This document shows, in pieces, positions 61,561 to 63,072 of a stretch of 63,072 nucleotides of DNA; position 1 is the stretch's first letter, and each line of letters begins with the position of its first letter. Location of the stretch: contig CANQXG010000001.1 of the NCBI GenBank assembly GCA_947627735.1, positions 144,406-207,477 of the forward strand, written 5' to 3'. A program made the translations under genes and the position numbers. Source of the stretch: an uncultured Oscillospiraceae bacterium (GTDB lineage: Bacteria; Bacillota; Clostridia; Oscillospirales; Oscillospiraceae). A model generated the notes under the pieces. That model was given only the letters and a program-made list of their open reading frames with translations, was not told where the DNA came from and did no database searches.

Positions 61561-62751
61561 ATGAATTTCCTCTTCATCTCCCCCAACTTCCCGGAGGCCT
61601 ACTGGCACTTCTGCGCCTGCCTGCGGGACAACGGCGTGACCGTGCTGGGCGTGGGCGACTGCCCCTACGACGATCTGCTGCCGGAGCTGCGCCAGGCCCT
61701 GACCGAGTATTACAAGGTGGACACCCTGGCGGACTATGACCAGGTGTTCCGGGCGGCGGCCTACTTCTCCTTCAAGTACGGCAAGTTGGACTGGATCGAG
61801 TCCAACAACGAGTTCTGGCTGGAGCAGGACGCCCGGCTGCGCACGGACTTCAACGTGACCACCGGCCTGAAGGCCCATGAGATATGGAAGTACAAGAGCA
61901 AGTCCGCCATGAAGGAGTTCTATAAAAAAGCGGGCGTGCCCGCGGCCCGGTGCCTGCCGGTGACCGATCTGGACGCCGCCATGGACTTCATCCGCCAGGT
62001 GGGATACCCCGTGATCGTCAAGCCGGACAGCGGCGTGGGCGCCACCGCCACCTATAAGCTGCAGAGCGACGACGACGCCCAGGCCTTCTTCGCCGAGAAG
62101 CCGGACGTGCCCTACCTGATGGAGGAGTTCGTCCCTGGGGAGGTCACCACCTACGACGGCGTGTGTGACTCCCAGGGCCAGGTCCTCTTCGCCGCCAGCC
62201 ACATCAGCCCCACCTCCATCATGGACATGGTGAACGAGCACCGGCCTTGTTCGTATTATGTCAACCGCTCCATCCCCCCCGAGGTGGAGGCGGCCGGCCG
62301 GGCCACCCTGGCGGCCTTCGGCGCCAAGAGCCGGTTCTTCCATCTGGAGTTCTTCCGCCTGACCGCGGACAAGGCAGGTCTGGGCAAGACGGGGGACATC
62401 GTGGCCCTGGAGGTGAACATGCGCCCGGCAGGCGGCTTCACGCCGGACATGCTCAACTTCAGCCAGAGCGTGGATGTGTACCGCATCTGGGCGGACATGA
62501 TCGCCTTCGATGAGGCCCGCCACAGCTTCGACGGACCCAAGAGCTACTGCGTCTACGCCGGTCGCCGGGACGAGTGCGACTACGTGCTCACCCTGGACCA
62601 GCTGCACCAGCGCTACGCCGACCACGCCAAGCTGTTCACCCGCATGCCCGACGCCCTGTCCGGCGCCATGGGCAACCAGGTGGGCATATGCTGCTTCGAC
62701 ACCAAGGAGGAGGTGGACGCGTACCTGCGCGACGCCTTCCAGGAGAAGTAA
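61561..62751 (+). CDS. ATP-grasp carboxylate-amine ligase, substrate unknown
   Basis: 396 residues from ATG 61561 (GAAAGGTGACC upstream). The N-terminal pre-ATP-grasp region has FLFISPNFPEAYWHFCACLR. The ATP-grasp core shows SAMKEFYKKAGVPAARCLPV, VGYPVIVKPDSGVGATATYK and LMEEFVPGEVTTYDGV. The metal-binding end is IVALEVNMRPAGGFTPDML. Relatives form amide bonds in dipeptide, peptidoglycan-modifying or secondary-metabolite synthesis. No partner enzymes are adjacent. It is monocistronic, with its own promoter and terminator. Confidence 0.9.
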   Translation: MNFLFISPNFPEAYWHFCACLRDNGVTVLGVGDCPYDDLLPELRQALTEYYKVDTLADYDQVFRAAAYFSFKYGKLDWIESNNEFWLEQDARLRTDFNVTTGLKAHEIWKYKSKSAMKEFYKKAGVPAARCLPVTDLDAAMDFIRQVGYPVIVKPDSGVGATATYKLQSDDDAQAFFAEKPDVPYLMEEFVPGEVTTYDGVCDSQGQVLFAASHISPTSIMDMVNEHRPCSYYVNRSIPPEVEAAGRATLAAFGAKSRFFHLEFFRLTADKAGLGKTGDIVALEVNMRPAGGFTPDMLNFSQSVDVYRIWADMIAFDEARHSFDGPKSYCVYAGRRDECDYVLTLDQLHQRYADHAKLFTRMPDALSGAMGNQVGICCFDTKEEVDAYLRDAFQEK

Positions 62752-62762
62752 AAATACATAGG

Positions 62763-62805
62763 AAAAGGGCGGGCTGCACAGGCAGCCCGCCCTCATTTTG
62801 TTTTT
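62763..62805. terminator. Bidirectional terminator
   Basis: GGGCGGGCTGC (62767-62777) / GCAGCCCGCCC (62782-62792), loop ACAG. T-rich on the right (TCATTTTGTTTTT) and TTTT on the left for the minus strand. It ends the ATP-grasp gene and tsf. Confidence 0.92.
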
Positions 62806-62817
62806 GGTGATCCGCGA

Positions 62818-63072
62818 TCAGCCGATCATCTTGGCCACCTCGGCGGCCAGATCGTCCTGACGCTTCTCGATGCCCTCGCCCTTCTCATAGCGGATATAGC
62901 TCTTCACGGTGATGGGAGAACCCACTTCCTTGGCGACGGCGGCCACATGGGCGGCCACGTCCTCGCCCTCGCCCTTGACGTAGGCCTGCTGGAGCAGGCA
63001 GATCTCCTTGTAGTACTTCTCGATGCCGCCCATGACGATCTTCTCGATGATCTGCTGGGGCTTCTTGGCATT
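62818..63072 (-). CDS. tsf: Elongation factor Ts, C-terminal part
   Basis: The frame is open to the window edge, so only the last 84 residues are seen. KPQQIIEKIVMGGIEKYYKE, CLLQQAYVKGEGEDVAAHV and the terminal YEKGEGIEKRQDDLAAEVAK are characteristic of the C-terminal core and module of EF-Ts, which recycles EF-Tu. The N-terminal UBA-like domain lies beyond the window. rpsB is expected further upstream on this strand. Confidence 0.96.
   Translation of the reverse strand, partial: NAKKPQQIIEKIVMGGIEKYYKEICLLQQAYVKGEGEDVAAHVAAVAKEVGSPITVKSYIRYEKGEGIEKRQDDLAAEVAKMIG

Overview
The window is a stretch of GC-rich Firmicutes chromosome. The gene set fits an anaerobic gut member of the Clostridia, most likely Oscillospiraceae (Flavonifractor/Lawsonibacter/Intestinimonas-like). 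The evidence is nrdR, a K+-dependent membrane pyrophosphatase, DUF4364, DUF421, DUF4358 and DUF5058 proteins, a BMP-type nucleoside ABC importer, Bce-like modules, strong AGGAGG ribosome sites and consensus sigma-A promoters. Genus cannot be fixed from sequence alone. Both ends cut a gene: a hybrid histidine kinase on the left and tsf on the right. No CRISPR array, rRNA, transposase or prophage was seen.

Layout. 1-9.3 kb: hybrid kinase, DUF4364 regulator, unknown Cys-containing protein, esterase, left-handed beta-helix protein with glmM, DUF421 protein, nrdR, a sirtuin with a TagA-type glycosyltransferase, and a 46-residue Cys/Gly membrane peptide. 9.4-18.2 kb: a long plus-strand run of mltG, alaS, cupin, HIT, comEC, holA and an RNase M5-like TOPRIM gene. 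18.9-25.7 kb: hppA, a Sel1-type membrane protein, a membrane-tethered XRE regulator, then a minus-strand trio of aldose-epimerase-like protein, msrA and flavin reductase.

25.9-28.5 kb is the main accessory segment. A tRNA-Leu(GAG) with a consensus promoter is followed by about 2.45 kb of AT-rich DNA. This holds a DUF4177-like gene, an unknown gene and a YefM/RelE-type toxin-antitoxin pair with a palindromic operator. A short copy of the tRNA 3' end and a pair of subterminal inverted repeats bound it, and no integrase is present. It looks like a non-autonomous or decayed tRNA island.

28.8-43.5 kb: an M20D amidohydrolase with two membrane proteins (DUF5058 and an unnamed partner), a HerA-like ATPase, several lipoproteins (DUF4358, serpin, M1 peptidase), a zinc dehydrogenase, an ArsB/SLC13-like permease, a three-gene glycolipid-type operon (MGDG-synthase-like glycosyltransferase, CrtO-like acyltransferase, PAP2) and a C69 dipeptidase.

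43.5-63 kb: a complete Bce-type antimicrobial-peptide module (regulator, kinase, ATPase, permease) plus a small lipoprotein, an M16C peptidase, soluble pyrophosphatase, a four-gene BMP/nucleoside ABC importer, two GNAT genes around a large unknown membrane-anchored protein, a nicotinamidase-like hydrolase, an ATP-grasp ligase and the end of tsf. Peptidases, a protease inhibitor, peptide and nucleoside uptake and peptide-antibiotic sensing recur, which suits life in a protease- and peptide-rich gut. The best leads for something undescribed are the tRNA island, the M20D/DUF5058 operon, the acyl-glycolipid operon and the Bce module with its lipoprotein.
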